The notes under the pieces: generated by a model
What the model was told of the DNA's origin: nothing
What the model saw: only the letters and a program-made list of their open reading frames with translations
Databases searched by the model: none
NCBI GenBank assembly: GCA_002498605.1
Contig: DAHY01000045.1
Location: 1-27,586 of the forward strand
Direction of reading: 5' to 3'
DNA from: Methanomassiliicoccaceae archaeon UBA404
GTDB taxonomy: Archaea; Thermoplasmatota; Thermoplasmata; Methanomassiliicoccales; Methanomethylophilaceae
DNA: 27,586 nucleotides
Shown: positions 1 through 9,858 of the stretch, in pieces
Position numbering within the stretch: position 1 is the stretch's first letter
Layout: each line of letters starts with the position of its first letter
Translations under genes and position numbers: made by a program

Positions 1-2622
<2,622 letters not shown>

Positions 2623-2625
<3 letters not shown>

Positions 2626-2669
2626 TATGATCTAGCACACGTCCAGGTTGCGTATGATCGATGATCATA
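2623..2669 (-). repeat. Direct and inverted repeats at the 23S 5' boundary
   Basis: The 10-mer GCGTATGATC occurs at 2623-2632 and again at 2650-2659. The second copy is half of a perfect inverted repeat, TATGATC / GAT / GATCATA (2653-2669). The repeats sit where the mature 23S 5' end must be cut out of the precursor. They may be part of a processing helix whose partner strand would lie downstream of the 23S 3' end, outside this window. That role is inference. Confidence 0.5.
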
Positions 2670-2804
2670 GGGTTGGTCCGATCTCATCCTCCATTATACG
2701 GGACCCTCACATCTCTTCCCCGAAAGAGGACCTCTCTCCGGGTGCACGTCATTTAGATTAAGCGCATTTCGTTGCCGAAACACTGCGAAATGTCCGTAAA
2801 CGTA

Positions 2805-2823
2805 GGAAGTATATAATACCTCC
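2805..2823 (-). promoter_or_regulatory. Proximal 23S rRNA promoter candidate inside an imperfect palindrome
   Basis: A TATA-like core (TATTATATAC on the minus strand) lies at the centre of an inverted repeat with arms GGAAGTAT / ATACCTCC, one mismatch. It would start transcription near 2788, about 160 nt before the mature 23S. It could be a second rRNA promoter or a regulated site. The sequence alone cannot tell which promoter is used. Confidence 0.4.
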
Positions 2824-2932
2824 CAGCACGGCCATTCATATCCCAAATCAGCGAACCGGACAATTACCGCCCAGGTTCGCCAATCGTAGGACACTCGACC
2901 CATTCGAATCGAGCAAACTCCTCTATATTCAA

Positions 2933-2951
2933 GGTATATTTAAGGTTTGGG
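2933..2951 (-). promoter_or_regulatory. Distal 23S rRNA promoter (BRE + TATA)
   Basis: On the minus strand the sequence reads CAAACC then TTAAATATA, a good match to the archaeal BRE plus TATA pattern. The TATA box is at 2935-2943 and predicts transcription starting near 2913, giving a leader of roughly 290 nt. It lies only 8 nt beyond the stop codon of the upstream gene. Confidence 0.65.
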
Positions 2952-2959
2952 AATTTATT

Positions 2960-3352
2960 TCACGGAATGAAGGCTATAGCCACCGTTGTAGGGTATTTTC
3001 TTCGTAATTCGGCCAAATGAGGGTTGTAAAATCTCAATACATCCTCCCTAAACGGCTTTATGCCGAGTATTTTCGACATAACAGATGTTTCTGTGACGCC
3101 GTCAACCTTCCATCCGCCCGCTCCGGGATCCGTGCTGACGATTATGGGTAAACGCAAACGCATCTTTTCCGTTTCGTCACAGATTTCCGCCAATGATTCA
3201 ACTTCGGAAACATCCATGATGAATTCATCCCCTTTACGGGTTCTGTAACTGAAATCTCCGGATTCCAAATGTTCGATAAGCGTACGGCGTGATATGGGAA
3301 TCCCTGAATTTGCTTCTCCCAATACCGCTCGGACATACCCTGCATCGTCCAT
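2960..3352 (-). CDS. UPF0216 (DUF61) family protein
   Basis: This 130-residue soluble protein is recognised by pattern as the archaeal UPF0216/DUF61 family, whose function is unknown. Family-like features are the early IPISRRTLIEHLESGD segment (about residues 18-33), a strand pair around the RKGDEF segment, and the LRLPIIVSTDPGAGGWKVDG segment in the middle. The length is close to the family norm. The ATG at 3352 sits about 24 nt from a TATA element shared with the divergent nifB gene, so its mRNA is probably leaderless. There is no Shine-Dalgarno site, which supports this start. The stop lies immediately before the 23S promoter, so the two units are packed head to tail. The family call rests on remembered motifs, not on a search. 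Confidence 0.7.
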   Translation of the reverse strand: MDDAGYVRAVLGEANSGIPISRRTLIEHLESGDFSYRTRKGDEFIMDVSEVESLAEICDETEKMRLRLPIIVSTDPGAGGWKVDGVTETSVMSKILGIKPFREDVLRFYNPHLAELRRKYPTTVAIAFIP

Positions 3353-3364
3353 GTTTCCCTATAC

Positions 3365-3382
3365 TCATTATATTATAATAAG
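3365..3382. promoter_or_regulatory. Shared divergent TATA region of UPF0216 and nifB
   Basis: A nearly symmetrical A/T block (ATTATATTATAATA, 3367-3380) is the only TATA-like element in the 51 nt between the divergent starts. With a normal spacing of about 26 nt it places the transcription starts near 3350 (minus) and 3400 (plus). These are within a few bases of both start codons, so both transcripts should be leaderless or nearly so. Confidence 0.6.
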
Positions 3383-3403
3383 AAGAGACAGTAATACGGG
3401 TGC

Positions 3404-4663
3404 ATGGACAGGGAAGAGAAAATCAAAGCCGCACTCGCAACACACCCATGTTATAACGAAGATGCACACCACGAATTTGCAAGAATGCACCTTCCCATTG
3501 CACCCAAATGCAATATTCAATGCAATTACTGCAACAGACGCTATGACTGTGTCAATGAATCCCGTCCCGGAGTCACAAGCAAAGTCCTTACCCCGGAACA
3601 GGCGGTTGAAAAAATAGGCATGGTTCTTGAAAAAATACCGTATCTGAAGGTTTTGGGCATCGCGGGACCGGGGGATCCTTTGGCAAACGAAGAGACTTTT
3701 GAAACTTTAAGGTTGATTAAGGAGAAATATCCCGATCTTACCGCCTGTCTCTCCACCAACGGTTTGGCCCTTCCCGAACGTGCCGAAGAACTTTACGACC
3801 TGGGAGTCAGATTCATGACCGTCACGGTCAATTCCGTTGATGCGGATGTGGGCAGTAAAGTTTACAGCACGGTTCTTTTCGGAGGCAAAAAACTCAAGAA
3901 TCGGGAGGCCGCTGAACAATTGATTGCCAATCAGTTGGAAGGCATCCGTAAATGCGTCGAACTCGGCATGGTTGTGAAAATCAACATAGTCATGATTCCC
4001 GGCATTAATGACAGTCATATTCCGGATATCGTAAAAAAAGTGAAGGGATTGGGAGTCTATATCGTCAATATTCTGCCTTTGATTCCCGTGGCGGGAACGA
4101 AATTCGAAAATCTGAGGGCACCGACTCCCGAGGAACGGAAGGCTTTGATGGATCTTTGTGCGAATGATGTCAAAATGATGCGTCACTGCAAACAGTGCCG
4201 TGCCGATGCCATCGGACTTTTGGCCGATGACCGATCTTCCGAATTTATTCTCGGAGACGAATGCGGTTCGGTGTGCGGTTCGGGTACCAAAGGTCCGAAT
4301 GTCACTTTCGATGAAAAACCCGATGCCGAAGAAACTCTGGTTGCCGTGGCCACGACCGACGGAACAAAGGTTGACAGCGGATTCGGAAACGCCAGAATAT
4401 TCCGTATATACGCATCCGACGGCAAAACGGTCAGATTCATCAAAGACGTGATTCCCCCCGAGGGAGTTCCCGTGGCCGGAGAAGGGCACAGCAAAAGAAT
4501 TCGGGATATCGTCGACATGCTGGGCGACTGTAAGGCCGTGGCAGTATCCGAAATAGGGCATATGCCGGAAAAAATGCTGCTTTCGAAAGGAATTGCCGTT
4601 GTCGTGACCGATTCGGATTCCGATATCGCCGCAATGGAAGCCGCTTCCGCCGCCCTGGAATGA
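3404..4663 (+). CDS. nifB: Nitrogenase cofactor maturase NifB, radical SAM with C-terminal NifX-like domain
   Basis: NifB makes the 8Fe-9S-C core (NifB-co) of nitrogenase cofactors from two [4Fe-4S] clusters and SAM. Residues 14-16 (HPC) and the CNIQCNYC motif (C36, C40, C43, the SAM-cluster ligands) are clear, followed by RRYDC (C49) and NESRPGVTS. A GPGDP motif is at 88-92 and CKQC (C262, C265) follows. C16, C49, C262 and C265 are the cysteines expected to hold the substrate clusters. Residues about 311-419 form a dinitrogenase cofactor-binding NifX/NafY-like domain, an architecture common in bacteria, whereas many methanogen NifB proteins are the SAM domain alone. The ATG at 3404 is about 30 nt from the TATA centre. 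No nifH, nifD, nifK, nifE or nifN is in the window, so the role here is open. The next gene has its own promoter. Confidence 0.93.
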   Translation: MDREEKIKAALATHPCYNEDAHHEFARMHLPIAPKCNIQCNYCNRRYDCVNESRPGVTSKVLTPEQAVEKIGMVLEKIPYLKVLGIAGPGDPLANEETFETLRLIKEKYPDLTACLSTNGLALPERAEELYDLGVRFMTVTVNSVDADVGSKVYSTVLFGGKKLKNREAAEQLIANQLEGIRKCVELGMVVKINIVMIPGINDSHIPDIVKKVKGLGVYIVNILPLIPVAGTKFENLRAPTPEERKALMDLCANDVKMMRHCKQCRADAIGLLADDRSSEFILGDECGSVCGSGTKGPNVTFDEKPDAEETLVAVATTDGTKVDSGFGNARIFRIYASDGKTVRFIKDVIPPEGVPVAGEGHSKRIRDIVDMLGDCKAVAVSEIGHMPEKMLLSKGIAVVVTDSDSDIAAMEAASAALE

Positions 4664-4696
4664 AAAATTCGGTAATCCGTATTCCGGAACGGGAAA

Positions 4697-4727
4697 TGAT
4701 TTATATTTCGTGCTATATGTTAGCACG
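4697..4727 (+). promoter_or_regulatory. aroA' promoter with operator-like inverted repeat
   Basis: A TATA element (ATTTATATTT, about 4698-4707) is followed directly by a perfect 7-bp inverted repeat, CGTGCTA / TATGT / TAGCACG (4709-4727). With usual archaeal spacing transcription would begin near 4729, so the repeat lies between the TATA box and the start site. A bound repressor there would block polymerase. Regulation by aromatic amino acids is plausible from the genes downstream but is inference. Confidence 0.55.
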
Positions 4728-4741
4728 GGACACGGATAACC

Positions 4742-5539
4742 ATGTTCGGAAAAAATGTAAGAATGGAAAGAATCGTGGATCGCCGGTCCGGGAATTGCGT
4801 AATTGTTCCCCTGGATCACGGCGTATCAATCGGTCCGACCGAGGGATTGATTGATATGAAAAACACGGTGGACTCGGTTGCCAACGGAGGTGCTACAGCC
4901 GTACTTATGCACAAAGGAATCGTTAGGCACGGTTACCGTTCGGGAGGTCACGATATAGGGCTGATACTGCATTTGTCCGCTTCCACGGACATGGGTTCAA
5001 CCAACAACAGCAAAGTCCTTGTCGCAGATGTTACGGAAGCACTGAAACTCGGAGCGGATGCGGTTTCACTGCACATAAACGTCGGGGCGGAAACAGAACC
5101 CGATATGCTGAAAGATTTAGGGAAGGTATCCAGAGACTGCGATGAGTGGGGAGTGCCGCTTTTGGTGATGGCATACGCCCGGGGACCGGATATCGATGAC
5201 CCTTTCGACCCTCATCTTGTCGCCCATTGCGCAAGAGTGGCAGCGGAATTGGGTGCGGATCTGATAAAATGCAACTACACCGGAGATCCCGATTCGTTCA
5301 AAGAGGTTGTAAAAGGAGCCTTGGTTCCCGTAATAATCGCCGGCGGTCCGAAGACGTCGTCCGATTTGGAAATGCTGAACATGGTAAGGGATTCTCTGGA
5401 TGCCGGCGGAAGAGGGGTATCCATAGGACGCAATATATTCCAACACAAAAACGTCGAAAGTATAACACGCGCCGTTACCGACATAGTCCTCAGAGACGCC
5501 GATGTTGAAGAAGCCGCCAAAAATCTCAGGGGAATCTGA
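4742..5539 (+). CDS. aroA': 2-amino-3,7-dideoxy-D-threo-hept-6-ulosonate (ADH) synthase AroA'
   Basis: This 265-residue protein belongs to the DhnA-type class I aldolases. In archaea lacking DAHP synthase, this family condenses a 6-deoxy-5-ketofructose phosphate with aspartate semialdehyde, the first step toward dehydroquinate. Key features are PLDHG (D25, H26), MAYARGP (Y145) and ADLIKCNYTGD with K176 as the expected Schiff-base lysine, then IAGGPK and GRGVSIGRNIFQ near the C-terminus forming the phosphate site. The family also includes fructose-bisphosphate aldolases. The aromatic-pathway assignment rests on the adjacent prephenate dehydrogenase gene, one base downstream of the stop, and on the aroK-aroC cluster in the same window. 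A second in-frame ATG at residue 8 is possible as the start, but the first fits the promoter well. Confidence 0.88.
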   Translation: MFGKNVRMERIVDRRSGNCVIVPLDHGVSIGPTEGLIDMKNTVDSVANGGATAVLMHKGIVRHGYRSGGHDIGLILHLSASTDMGSTNNSKVLVADVTEALKLGADAVSLHINVGAETEPDMLKDLGKVSRDCDEWGVPLLVMAYARGPDIDDPFDPHLVAHCARVAAELGADLIKCNYTGDPDSFKEVVKGALVPVIIAGGPKTSSDLEMLNMVRDSLDAGGRGVSIGRNIFQHKNVESITRAVTDIVLRDADVEEAAKNLRGI

Positions 5540-5540
5540 C

Positions 5541-6590
5541 ATGTCGGATAAAGAGAACCTGAACGGGCTGTTATCCGAAATGCGCAGAGTCGATGATAAA
5601 ATAATGGAATTCATCGGGGAAAGACTCAGGATATCCGCAAAAATAGGCGAACTGAACAACGAATGTCCGGATTCCATGTTCTCCACCGCGGAGAGATTCA
5701 GATCTATGGGGGACATGGTGGGAATGAACGGGAAAGCGGCGGAAGAACTGTGCAGAATTCTTACGGAAGAATCCGCAATAGTCAGAACACTATCCCACGA
5801 AGATGAAAGTCCGAAACTGAAAGTGGCCGTTGTAGGGGGACAGGGACAGATGGGCAGGGCCATGGGTCGCCTCCTCAAAGATTCGGGACACGAGATAACC
5901 GTAATAGACCCCGGAGCAAAAAACAATCTTTCTCTTGCGGATACGGCGGATTCGGACGTGGTTGTGATAGCCACTCCCATTTCGGCGGTTTCGGACATAC
6001 TATCGGAATTGGATGGTATTTGTCGCGAAGATGCATTGATTTTTGACATATCTTCACTTAAGTCCCCTTTTGTGAACAAACTTAAAGATTTGGCAGAACA
6101 CAGAAAGGTGTGCTCCGTGCACCCTATGTTCGGCCCTGCGGTTCGTTCGATGCACGGAAGAAATCTCGTAATCTGTGACTGCGGCTCGGAAGATGCGGTA
6201 AATGCGGCAAAAACCTTTTTGGACGGCAGGGGCGCCGACATACGGATAATTCCGGTGGACGAACACGACAGGTACATGTCATACGTTCTCGGACTCAGCC
6301 ATATCGTGAACATAGCATTCTTCACGGTGCTTGAGAAGAGCGGCATACCCTTCAAAGAACTGCGTTCCCTGTCTTCCACCACTTTTGACAAAATGACGGA
6401 TACCATAATGTCGGTGGCATTGGAGGAACCGGAACTCTACCATGAAATACAGAATCTCAACAGAGACAGGGATGCGATGCTTTCCGAATTGAAGGATGCC
6501 ATAGCTTCGGTCAGCGAAGCGGCGGCTTCGGAAGATTCTGAAAACTTTACCGAACTTATGCTCAGGGGAAGGGAATACCTGGAAGGATAA
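5541..6590 (+). CDS. tyrA: Bifunctional chorismate mutase / prephenate dehydrogenase (T-protein)
   Basis: The protein (349 residues) joins an N-terminal AroQ-type chorismate mutase helix bundle (about residues 5-85) to an NAD(P)-dependent prephenate dehydrogenase. The dehydrogenase starts near residue 93 with the Rossmann motif GGQGQMG (99-105) and carries HPMFGP with the expected catalytic H194. Domain order and motifs resemble the enterobacterial T-protein, so it should convert chorismate through prephenate to 4-hydroxyphenylpyruvate for tyrosine. The frame is open from 5502, but the ATG at 5541 was chosen. It follows the aroA' stop by one base, has a purine-rich ribosome site (AGGGGA) and starts just before the first helix, whereas the earlier start would overlap aroA'. 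The two genes form one operon. The mutase half looks more divergent than the stand-alone mutase at 14041. Confidence 0.92.
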   Translation: MSDKENLNGLLSEMRRVDDKIMEFIGERLRISAKIGELNNECPDSMFSTAERFRSMGDMVGMNGKAAEELCRILTEESAIVRTLSHEDESPKLKVAVVGGQGQMGRAMGRLLKDSGHEITVIDPGAKNNLSLADTADSDVVVIATPISAVSDILSELDGICREDALIFDISSLKSPFVNKLKDLAEHRKVCSVHPMFGPAVRSMHGRNLVICDCGSEDAVNAAKTFLDGRGADIRIIPVDEHDRYMSYVLGLSHIVNIAFFTVLEKSGIPFKELRSLSSTTFDKMTDTIMSVALEEPELYHEIQNLNRDRDAMLSELKDAIASVSEAAASEDSENFTELMLRGREYLEG

Positions 6591-6593
6591 TCT

Positions 6594-6626
6594 CCGCCCT
6601 TTTCCCTTCCTTTTTCATTTATACCG
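6594..6626 (+). promoter_or_regulatory. T-rich terminator of the aroA'-tyrA operon and promoter of alaS
   Basis: Downstream of tyrA are successive T tracts (CCCTTTTCCC, CCTTTTTCA) typical of archaeal oligo-T termination. A TATA element (TTTATAC, 6618-6624) follows directly and places transcription start near 6647, 3 nt before the ATG of the next gene. The alaS mRNA is therefore probably leaderless. Confidence 0.5.
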
Positions 6627-6649
6627 TATATGTATGCCAGAATTTTTAA

Positions 6650-8446
6650 ATGGAAGTGACATCAAGCGTATTCATAGACATGAAAGCTCAAGAACTCAGA
6701 GAAGCGTATGTGAAATTCTTCAAAGACAGAGGACACGCGTTCATCAGATCCGCGTCCCTGGTTCCCGAAAACGACCCCACGGTACTTTTTACCACTGCCG
6801 GAATGCATCCGCTGGTACCTTATCTTCTCGGACAGAAACATCCGGAAGGAAAACGTCTGGTGGATTATCAGAAGTGTATCAGAACCGGCGATATCGATGA
6901 AGTCGGCGACGCGGGACATCTTACTTTCTTCGAAATGCTCGGAAACTGGTCTCTGGGCGATTACTTCAAGAAAGAGTCCATAACGTACAGTTACGAGTTT
7001 TTGACCGAAGTACTCAACCTCACCCACGATCAACTGGCGGTAACAGCCTTCGAAGGAATGGGAAATATTCCGAGAGACGAAGAAACCGCCGAAATCTGGA
7101 AAAATCTGGGCATGCCCGAAGACCGTGTATTCTTCTACGGATTGAAGGAAAACTGGTGGGGTCCCGCCGGAATTACAGGTCCCTGCGGTCCGGATACCGA
7201 GATATTCTTTGATGACGGACGCCCTAAATGCGGTCCGGACTGCGGACCTTCCTGCAATTGCGGAAAGTATACCGAAATTTGGAATAACGTTTTCATGGAA
7301 TATTTCAAAGACGCGGAAGGTAATTTCACGCCTCTGGAGAACAAAAACGTAGATACCGGAATGGGACTCGAACGCGTTCTGAGAATAATGAACAATAAAG
7401 AAACGGTATTCGACACCGAACTGTTTGCCGGGATCATATCAAAAATCGAAGAAATCACCGGCAGGAATTATTCAGACGAACCGAGAGCATTCAGGATAAT
7501 TGCCGATCACGTACGCGCCGCCACCTTCATAATGGGCGACGGGGTGCTTCCGGCCAGGATAGGCCAGGGATATATTCTCAGAAGATTGATCAGAAGAGCC
7601 AGCAGATACCTGTCCAACTTAGGCGTGGACGATATTGTCATGGCAAACATCTGTGAAGTCGTTATTTCCGACTACAGAGAATCTTATCCCGAATTGGAAA
7701 GAAACAGGGAACAGATTCTTACAAACATGGAAGCGGAGGAACGCAGATTCCATTCCACTCTCAAAAAAGGTCTGAGGAGATTCGACGAAATGATTGCCGA
7801 ATCCAAAGAAGGCGAAGTGCTGGACGGTGCCCAGGTTTTCAGATTGTTCGATACTTTCGGATTCCCGGTGGAACTTACCAAAGAATTGGCGGAAGAACGC
7901 GGATTCGTTGTCGATACGGAGGATTTCGATCACCGTTTCAAAGAACACCAGGAAGCTTCGCGGGCCGGAGCCGATATGGTTTTCAAGGGCGGTCTTGCCG
8001 ATGACAGCATTGAAACCACAAAACTACACACCGCGACCCACCTTCTGAATTCCGCCCTTCGGAAATTTGTGGATCCGGGAATTACTCAGAGAGGCAGTAA
8101 CATTACGGCAAAAAGACTGAGATTCGATTTTAATCTGGACAGAAAGGTCACTCCCGAAGAGATAGAAAAAATCGAAGAATACATCAACGGCCTCATCAAA
8201 CAGGATATACCCATTGTTTGTGAGGAGATGACATATGAAGAGGCTCAGAAGCGTGAAGCCGTCGGAGTTTTCCAGGATAAATACGGAGAAAGGGTTTTGG
8301 TTTACACCATCGGTGATGTGTCATGCGAAATCTGCGGCGGCCCCCATGTCAAAAGAACCGGGGAACTGGAAGGATTCAAAATCCAAAAAGAAGAATCCTC
8401 CGCGGCCGGAGTTAGACGCATCAAGGCTGTTGTTGGGAAGCAGTAA
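6650..8446 (+). CDS. alaS: Alanyl-tRNA synthetase, short bacterial-like form without the C-Ala domain
   Basis: This enzyme charges tRNA-Ala. The class II catalytic core (about residues 11-320) holds SLVPENDPTVLFTTAGM, the HLTFFEMLGNWSLGDYFKKE segment and TGPCGPDTEIF (176-186). The tRNA-recognition region follows. The editing domain shows HTATH (H460, H464) and CGGPH (C562, H566), so the zinc-binding proofreading site is intact. At 598 residues it lacks the C-terminal C-Ala/DHHA1 region, about 250-300 residues in most AlaRS. Its N-terminal motifs resemble bacterial, including short candidate-phylum, enzymes rather than the usual archaeal type, suggesting transfer. A cysteine cluster (C194, C198, C202, C204) lies in a core insertion. 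The ATG at 6650 fits a leaderless start; the ATG at residue 11 is the alternative and matches where bacterial enzymes begin. A tRNA-Ala gene lies 3.5 kb away. Confidence 0.93.
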   Translation: MEVTSSVFIDMKAQELREAYVKFFKDRGHAFIRSASLVPENDPTVLFTTAGMHPLVPYLLGQKHPEGKRLVDYQKCIRTGDIDEVGDAGHLTFFEMLGNWSLGDYFKKESITYSYEFLTEVLNLTHDQLAVTAFEGMGNIPRDEETAEIWKNLGMPEDRVFFYGLKENWWGPAGITGPCGPDTEIFFDDGRPKCGPDCGPSCNCGKYTEIWNNVFMEYFKDAEGNFTPLENKNVDTGMGLERVLRIMNNKETVFDTELFAGIISKIEEITGRNYSDEPRAFRIIADHVRAATFIMGDGVLPARIGQGYILRRLIRRASRYLSNLGVDDIVMANICEVVISDYRESYPELERNREQILTNMEAEERRFHSTLKKGLRRFDEMIAESKEGEVLDGAQVFRLFDTFGFPVELTKELAEERGFVVDTEDFDHRFKEHQEASRAGADMVFKGGLADDSIETTKLHTATHLLNSALRKFVDPGITQRGSNITAKRLRFDFNLDRKVTPEEIEKIEEYINGLIKQDIPIVCEEMTYEEAQKREAVGVFQDKYGERVLVYTIGDVSCEICGGPHVKRTGELEGFKIQKEESSAAGVRRIKAVVGKQ

Positions 8447-9695
8447 TCTTTTCTTTTGAAAAATAGACTGCGATTACCGCCAATACCGAGAACAGAAACA
8501 TCAATCCCCACGTAATCGAAAAGTTCCCTATCGCATAGGGCGCTTCTCCTATTATGTGTCCGGAAAGTGTTGTTGCCATGGACGCCCCCAGAAACACGAA
8601 CAGGTTCAACGCTCCGACGGAAGTTGCCGCCAACGAAGTGGGATGCCATTCTTTCACCTGTGCGAAGGACAGCGACATGAATCCCCCGAAGAAACCGAAA
8701 AGCGCAGAAATAATTCCCCAGAATAAAACGCTTTGAACTTCCCCTATGAACAGCCACATTATCAGCCATACCGCCGCATAACCGGCCGTACCCCAAAACA
8801 TCGCCGTACGTTTGGATTTGATTATTCCTCTTCCCGACAGTATTCCCGAAGCGGCTATGCTGAATATCTTTCCAATGCTCAACATGGAAACTATCCATAT
8901 TGTAAGTCCCGCAAAGGAATGGAATGTGTTGAAATACACCTTGGCGTAAGTTCCCTGGAAAACCATAATCGATCCGTAAACCAGGAAATACGCAATGGCC
9001 ATCGGCCAGAATTTCCTTCCGCCGGCAAAAACCGTCTTCAGTCCCAACAACATACCCATGCCGTCTTTGGTTTTGGTTTCACCCGCCGGAAGTTCTTTCA
9101 AAAGTATGAAGCAAAGGATTGCCAATATCAGAGTCACGACCATGAGGGCCATGAAGGTGTCTCTCCATCCCAATGCGTTCACTACCATTTGCAATGGAAC
9201 CGTGGCCGCCAATGCACCCACGTTTCCGATTGCGATTATAATTCCGTTCAACTGAGGGAAATAATGGGGAGGAAACCATATGGAAACAACCTTCATCATC
9301 GGTATGTAAACCGCGGCCATTCCCGCGGCAATCATCACTTTGCCCATGGCGACCGCTGTGAATGTATCTCCCGTCGCAGTCATCCATGAACCGATTGCGG
9401 CAATCGAGAGGAATACAAAAGAAACTTTTCTGGGTCCGAACCTATCCACCAGCATTCCGCAGGGAATCTGCATCGCGGCATAAGTCCAGAAGTAAATTGA
9501 ACTCAAATATCCGATATTACCGCCGACTTCGTCAACGATGTCCTGACCGACAACGGCCACGGAGATTCTGTGAAAATATACAAAGAAATAGGCTGCGAGA
9601 AGAATTGCAAACATTACCCATGCATACTTCAGTTTCGAATTTTTCGTCATGTCGAGTGTCCCGCCCGGTATGATTGGGGAAGGACGGAATATCAC
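8421..9695 (-). CDS. Major facilitator superfamily transporter (sugar-phosphate-permease-like)
   Basis: This integral membrane protein of about 12 helices belongs to the MFS. FHRISVAVVGQDI follows the first helix. The loop between helices 2 and 3 carries the MFS motif GMLVDRFGPRKV, and a central cytoplasmic loop has the charged KELPAGETKTKDG segment. The pattern is closest to the phosphate-linked permease group (COG2271-like). The substrate cannot be read from the sequence. The GTG start at 9695 is preferred because AAGGAG lies 9 nt upstream and a TATA box sits about 50 nt upstream. An internal ATG at 9650, close to the first helix, is the alternative and would give 409 residues. The last 26 bp overlap the end of the convergent alaS gene, so neither has its own terminator space. 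Confidence 0.88.
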   Translation of the reverse strand: MIFRPSPIIPGGTLDMTKNSKLKYAWVMFAILLAAYFFVYFHRISVAVVGQDIVDEVGGNIGYLSSIYFWTYAAMQIPCGMLVDRFGPRKVSFVFLSIAAIGSWMTATGDTFTAVAMGKVMIAAGMAAVYIPMMKVVSIWFPPHYFPQLNGIIIAIGNVGALAATVPLQMVVNALGWRDTFMALMVVTLILAILCFILLKELPAGETKTKDGMGMLLGLKTVFAGGRKFWPMAIAYFLVYGSIMVFQGTYAKVYFNTFHSFAGLTIWIVSMLSIGKIFSIAASGILSGRGIIKSKRTAMFWGTAGYAAVWLIMWLFIGEVQSVLFWGIISALFGFFGGFMSLSFAQVKEWHPTSLAATSVGALNLFVFLGASMATTLSGHIIGEAPYAIGNFSITWGLMFLFSVLAVIAVYFSKEKITASQQQP

Positions 9696-9732
9696 GAAGA
9701 TACGCTCCTTCCCGTAGTTCGTATGCGTGTTA

Positions 9733-9752
9733 CGTGCACGGTGTATTTAATT
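9733..9752 (-). promoter_or_regulatory. MFS gene promoter with palindrome
   Basis: On the minus strand a TATA element (AATTAAATAC, 9743-9752) is followed by a perfect 8-bp palindrome, CGTGCACG (9733-9740), before the predicted start near 9720. The layout matches the aroA' promoter and suggests an operator for the transporter gene, though an 8-bp palindrome can occur by chance. Confidence 0.4.
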
Positions 9753-9775
9753 CAATCAGAAATACCCGGTATCGG

Positions 9776-9795
9776 ATTACACTATATGACGTAAT
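9776..9795. promoter_or_regulatory. Inverted repeat in the MFS-catalase intergenic region
   Basis: ATTAC and GTAAT are separated by 10 bp (9776-9795), with a TATA-like ACTATATGAC between them. The site lies between the divergent MFS and catalase genes and could serve either. No match to a known peroxide regulator box was recognised. The rest of the 163-bp spacer is A/T rich, with a weak TATA candidate for the catalase near 9811-9822. Confidence 0.3.
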
Positions 9796-9848
9796 GCAAA
9801 TCAAATGAATACTATTATCTATTGTTAAGATGATTTACGTTCACTTTA

Positions 9849-9858
9849 AGGATGTGAT
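9849..9858 (+). promoter_or_regulatory. Extended ribosome binding site that decides the catalase TTG start
   Basis: AGGATGTGAT matches AGGAGGTGAT, the complement of the 16S 3' end at the right edge of this window, at 9 of 10 positions. It is followed directly by TTG TTG. The AGGA core is 6-9 nt from the two TTG codons, supporting a TTG start for an enzyme that has no nearby ATG. Confidence 0.6.

Larger units (their letters stand above)
2626..2959 (-). other. Long leader region upstream of 23S rRNA (no gene)
   Basis: These 334 bases between the UPF0216 stop and the 23S gene hold no credible coding region and no tRNA or 16S gene. They contain two TATA-like promoters (2933-2951 and 2805-2823). 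There is also a strong hairpin at 2851-2880, with arms GCGAACC/GGTTCGC extended by two further G-C pairs past a single bulged base. A purine-rich stretch with smaller stems lies at 2700-2745, followed by the repeats at 2623-2669. The region looks like a precursor-rRNA leader with processing structures. The 69-codon minus-strand ORF at 2694-2903 is taken to be chance because it lies across both the hairpin and the proximal promoter. Confidence 0.6.

Noticed and set aside
3707..6406. Long minus-strand open frames of 370 and 429 codons opposite nifB, aroA' and tyrA
   Set aside because: They are antisense shadows caused by codon bias. The plus-strand proteins are clear family members, and the antisense products are low-complexity and unmatched.
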